Below are positions 45,170 through 48,192 of a stretch of 48,192 nt of DNA, in pieces. The position numbers and the translations under genes were made by a program. Position 1 is the first letter of the stretch, and each line of letters starts with the position of its first letter. A model generated the notes under the pieces. That model ran no database searches. It saw only the letters and a list, made by a program, of their open reading frames with translations, and had not been told where the DNA came from. Source of the DNA: an uncultured Burkholderiales bacterium (GTDB lineage Bacteria; Pseudomonadota; Gammaproteobacteria; Burkholderiales; Burkholderiaceae_E); assembly GCA_902826305.1 (NCBI GenBank), contig CADEEH010000018.1:1-48192 (forward strand). The letters run 5' to 3'.

Positions 45170-45290
45170 CTCGTCCCCTGGTTGTCTGATCGATGCCGCG
45201 AGCTTACCCGCCGGCGCGTGAATGCGGTATCGCGACGGGGCCGAGGCGGCGGACAATGCGCACCTGGATCGCACGGGAACGGAGGACGCG

Positions 45291-46067
45291 ATGGCATCCG
45301 CACTTCGGATCGGTTCGCAGGGCGCGCTCGTGCGCCGCTGGCAGCGCTTCCTGCGCGGCCAGGGCCACGCAGTGATGGAGAACGGCCGCTTCGATGCGGC
45401 CACCGACGCGGCGAGCCGCGCGTTCCAGAAGACGCAGCGCCTGACCGTCGACGGCATCGTCGGCAACCAGACCCTCGGCAAGGCCGCGATGCTCGGCTTC
45501 GAGCTGGTCGACGTGTCGACGGATCCCGACCTCGGTTTTCCGGCGCCGCCGCCGTTCGCGGCGGTCGTCGGCAACGCGGCACGCGAGCGGCTGTGGGGGC
45601 GCATCGAGTACCGGGCGGCACCCGCCGCGAACAACCCCGAGGCGATCCGCATCACCAACGGCTGGGACCGCAGGAACATCGTCGAGGTGGCGGTGCCGCA
45701 ACTCGCCGGGATCAAGGGGGCACCCCGATCCGGCCGCATCGCGTTCCATCACAAGGGTGCCGCGTCGCTGCAGGGCCTGTTCGCCGACCTCGATCGCGCG
45801 GGATTGCTGGACCGGATCCTCAGTTTCGACGGCGCGTGGGTGCCGCGCTTCATCCGGGGCAGCCGCACCGTGTTGAGCAACCACTCGTACGGCACCGCGA
45901 TCGATCTCAACGCGAAGTGGAATCCGCTCGGCGCGCAGCCGGCGCTGGCCGGTGATCCGGGCTGCCTGTTCGAGCTCGTGCCGCTGGCCAACCGCCACGG
46001 GTTCTACTGGGGCGGGCACTTCACCCGTCGCGACGGCATGCACTTCGAGCTGGCCCGGCCGGACTAG
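45291..46067 (+). CDS. Peptidoglycan-binding protein with M15-type D-Ala-D-Ala peptidase domain
   Basis: A 258-residue protein in two parts. Residues 5-65 form a PG_binding_1 domain (RIGSQGALVRRWQRFLRGQG, then DAATDAASRAFQKTQRLTVDGIVGNQTL in two halves). The C-terminal half is an M15/VanY-like zinc peptidase with SNHSYGTAIDLN and WGGHFTRRDGMHFE, which supply the metal ligands His, Asp and His. GGAGG at 45281-45285 sets the ATG. There is no signal peptide, as in phage endolysins, so it may be a domesticated lysin or be exported by another route. It is flanked by ordinary housekeeping genes and no other phage genes. Confidence 0.87.
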   Translation: MASALRIGSQGALVRRWQRFLRGQGHAVMENGRFDAATDAASRAFQKTQRLTVDGIVGNQTLGKAAMLGFELVDVSTDPDLGFPAPPPFAAVVGNAARERLWGRIEYRAAPAANNPEAIRITNGWDRRNIVEVAVPQLAGIKGAPRSGRIAFHHKGAASLQGLFADLDRAGLLDRILSFDGAWVPRFIRGSRTVLSNHSYGTAIDLNAKWNPLGAQPALAGDPGCLFELVPLANRHGFYWGGHFTRRDGMHFELARPD

Positions 46068-46080
46068 GTGTCCGTCGGAC

Positions 46081-46320
46081 TCAGCGCCGCTTCAGGTAGA
46101 AGATCCAGTCGCGTTCGACGTGTTCGAACGCCAGCAACGGGTTGCCGGTCTGGCGCGAGAACGCCTTGAAGTCGCGCTCGGAGCCGGGATCGGTCGCGAC
46201 GATCTTCAGCACCTGGCCGCTGGTCAGCTCGGCCAGCGCCTTCTTTGCCCGGAGGATCGGCAGCGGGCAGTTGAGCCCGCGGGCATCCACTTCCTTGTCG
46301 AACGCGGGGACGTCACTCAT
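46081..46320 (-). CDS. tusA: TusA/SirA-family sulfur carrier protein
   Basis: A 79-residue sulfurtransferase-like protein. The hallmark DARGLNCPLPILRAKKAL holds the Cys18 that carries persulfide sulfur, followed by LTSGQVLKIVATDPGSERDF. TusA proteins pass sulfur for tRNA thiolation and molybdenum cofactor or other sulfur routes. It lies 31 bases downstream of alaS on the same strand, a common pairing in betaproteobacteria, and may be co-transcribed with it. The symbol is by family; other TusA paralogues exist. Confidence 0.9.
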   Translation of the reverse strand: MSDVPAFDKEVDARGLNCPLPILRAKKALAELTSGQVLKIVATDPGSERDFKAFSRQTGNPLLAFEHVERDWIFYLKRR

Positions 46321-46351
46321 GGTCGGCTCATCCGAAGCGAAGCACCGCGGG

Positions 46352-48192
46352 TCACAGGCGCTGCGCAACCCAGTCGGAGACACCGGCCAGGGCCTGCGGC
46401 AGCTTCGCCGGCTCGGTGCCGCCGGCCTGCGCCATGTCCGGCCGGCCGCCACCCTTGCCGCCGACCTGCTGCGCGACGAAGTTGACGAGTTCACCGGCCT
46501 TGACGCGTGTGATCGCGTCGGCGGTGACCCCGGCAATCAGGCTGACCTTGCCGCCGTCGACGGCCGCCAGCACGATCGCCGCGCTCTTGAGCTTGTCCTT
46601 CAGCTTGTCCATGGTCTCGCGCATCGTGCGCGAATCGGCCGAGTCCAGCGACGCCGCCAGCACCTTGATGCCCTTGACGTCGACCGCCTGCGCGACCAGG
46701 TCGTCGCCCCGGGAGGCGGCGAGCTGCGACTTCATCCGCGCGACCTCTTTTTCGAGTGCACGCGAATGATCGATCAGCTGCGCGACCCGCGCCGGCACCT
46801 CCGCCGGAGTCGCGCGCACGGCCGAGGCCGCCTCGGCCAGCGTCGACTCCATCCGCAGCACCCAGGCCAGCGCGTTGTCTCCGGTCACCGCCTCGACCCG
46901 GCGGATGCCGGCGGCCACGCCGCCCTCGGACACGATCTTGAACATCCCGATGTCGCCGGTCCGGGCGACGTGGGTGCCGCCGCACAACTCGCGCGACGTG
47001 CCGATGTCGAGGACTCGAACGCTGTCACCGTACTTCTCGCCGAACAGCGCCATCGCGCCGCCTTGAACCGCCTCGTCGAACGCCATCAGCCGCGCATCGG
47101 TCGCGGTGTTGGCGAGGATCTCCGCGTTGACCAGCGCCTCGACGCGACGCAGTTCGTCCGTGGTGAGCGCCGCGTGGTGCGAGAAGTCGAACCGGGTCTT
47201 GTCCGGATCGACCAGTGATCCCTTCTGCTGGACGTGGTTGCCGAGCACCTCGCGCAGCGCCTTGTGCATCAGGTGCGTCGCCGAGTGGTTGCGCACGGTG
47301 CGGGCGCGACGGACCGCGTCGACCGCGGCACCGACCGTGTCGCCGACCGACAGGCGCGCACCGGTCATCTCCCCATGGTGGCCCGTGACCTCGGCCTGCA
47401 CCTTCTGCGTGTCGCCGACCTTGAACACCGCGCCGCCCGGTCCGCGCAGCTCGCCGCAGTCGCCGACCTGGCCGCCGGACTCGGCGTAGAACGGCGTGTG
47501 GTCGAGCACGACCACACCCTGCTGCCCGGGTTCGAGCGACTGCACGGCGGCGCCCTCGGCGTAGAGCGCCACCACACGCGCCTGCTCCACCGCGAGCTTC
47601 TCGTAGCCGTGGAACGTGCTGGCGGGCCCCGAGTATTCCAGGCCCGCCGCCGCCTTGAACTTGCCCGCCGCCCGCGCCTGCTCGCGCTGGCGCTGCATCG
47701 ACGCCTCGAATCCGGCCTCGTCAACCGCGACGCCGCGTTCGCGGCAGACGTCGGCGGTCAGGTCCAGCGGAAAGCCGTAGGTGTCGTAGAGCTTGAACGC
47801 GGTCTCGCCATCGAGTGTCTTCACGCCGCCGGCCAGCGCGGTCTCCAGGATCGACATGCCGTTGGCGAGCGTCTCGCCGAAACGCTCCTCCTCGGCCAGC
47901 AGCACCGAGGCGACCCGCGCCTTGTCGCGCCGCAGTTCCGGATACGCCTCGCCCATCTCGCGGTCGACGTCGGCGACCAGGCGATGGAAGAACGGCTCGG
48001 TGCGACCGAGCTTGTATCCGTGGCGAAGCGCCCGCCGGATGATCCGCCGCAGCACGTAGCCCCGGCCCTCGTTGCCGGGGATCACGCCATCGACGACCAG
48101 GAACGAACACGCGCGGATGTGATCGGCGATCACACGCAGCGACGGACTCGACAGGTCGGTGGTGCCGGTCTCGCGCGCCGCCGCCGCGATCA
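46352..48192 (-). CDS. alaS: Alanyl-tRNA synthetase (5' partial)
   Basis: The frame runs off the right edge; about 612 C-terminal residues of a protein of roughly 875 are visible. The first visible codons read [20 protein letters not shown], inside the catalytic half. Further on are the editing-domain zinc ligands [16 protein letters not shown] and [13 protein letters not shown], then the C-terminal oligomerisation domain with [12 protein letters not shown]. It charges tRNA-Ala and clears mischarged Ser/Gly. The catalytic core start lies outside the window. tusA follows. Confidence 0.97.
   Translation of the reverse strand, partial: IAAAARETGTTDLSSPSLRVIADHIRACSFLVVDGVIPGNEGRGYVLRRIIRRALRHGYKLGRTEPFFHRLVADVDREMGEAYPELRRDKARVASVLLAEEERFGETLANGMSILETALAGGVKTLDGETAFKLYDTYGFPLDLTADVCRERGVAVDEAGFEASMQRQREQARAAGKFKAAAGLEYSGPASTFHGYEKLAVEQARVVALYAEGAAVQSLEPGQQGVVVLDHTPFYAESGGQVGDCGELRGPGGAVFKVGDTQKVQAEVTGHHGEMTGARLSVGDTVGAAVDAVRRARTVRNHSATHLMHKALREVLGNHVQQKGSLVDPDKTRFDFSHHAALTTDELRRVEALVNAEILANTATDARLMAFDEAVQGGAMALFGEKYGDSVRVLDIGTSRELCGGTHVARTGDIGMFKIVSEGGVAAGIRRVEAVTGDNALAWVLRMESTLAEAASAVRATPAEVPARVAQLIDHSRALEKEVARMKSQLAASRGDDLVAQAVDVKGIKVLAASLDSADSRTMRETMDKLKDKLKSAAIVLAAVDGGKVSLIAGVTADAITRVKAGELVNFVAQQVGGKGGGRPDMAQAGGTEPAKLPQALAGVSDWVAQRL

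Noticed and set aside
46072-46082. GTCC-GTC-GGAC hairpin between the M15 peptidase and tusA
   Set aside because: Only four base pairs and no T-tract; too weak to call a terminator.

Overview
The window is about 48 kb of very GC-rich bacterial chromosome with tightly packed, often overlapping genes. Gene order points to a betaproteobacterium of the Burkholderiales type. The assimilatory sulfur block runs cysI, DUF934, cysH, cysD, cysN, and alaS lies beside a tusA-like gene; both are typical of that group. I see no rRNA, tRNA, insertion sequence or CRISPR array. The call rests on recall of gene order, not on a search.

Layout. 1-909: end of a branched-chain-amino-acid-type ABC binding protein. 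940-2364: chemoreceptor. 2666-4566: FecCD-type permease and its ATPase, with no binding protein. 4595-22783: the main system of the window. A reverse-strand pair, amiC-amiR, faces a long forward operon: amide/urea-type binding protein, two permeases, two ATPases, alpha/beta hydrolase, aliphatic amidase (amiE), ureE, ureF, fused ureA-ureB, ureC, ureG, ureD, a CbbQ/NorQ-type AAA+ ATPase, a CbbO/NorD-type VWA protein and a small membrane protein. The leader of this operon carries a good sigma-54 -24/-12 promoter, hexaloop hairpins of the kind bound by ANTAR proteins, and a strong intrinsic terminator. The expected logic is that nitrogen limitation drives sigma-54 transcription, that AmiC senses an amide and releases AmiR, and that AmiR antiterminates into transport, amidase and urease genes. 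GC-rich hairpins flank the binding-protein and amidase genes inside the operon.

22823-28622: an ECF sigma factor and anti-sigma factor, divergent from a DUF4331 protein, a small lipoprotein, a TPR-like protein and a HupE/UreJ-type membrane protein. 28750-34223: sulfate assimilation, with a truncated TauE/SafE remnant, sulfite reductase, an unusual three-domain DUF934-CysH-CysD fusion, and CysN. 34265-38634: a glycine-rich membrane protein on the reverse strand, then an SxtJ / DUF5989 / NodU-type carbamoyltransferase / SGNH-hydrolase cluster. 38653-39726: an orphan TRAP binding protein. 39969-44332: a MacAB/DevBCA-like export system with two different permeases. 44432-48192: a short-chain dehydrogenase, a peptidoglycan-binding M15 peptidase, TusA and the 3' two thirds of alaS, which runs off the window.

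Most noteworthy are the amide-sensing attenuator leader, the divergent urease with a MoxR/VWA pair in its operon, and the CysH-CysD fusion. Start codons were chosen by ribosome-binding site, overlap and family N-terminus; several remain uncertain and are marked.
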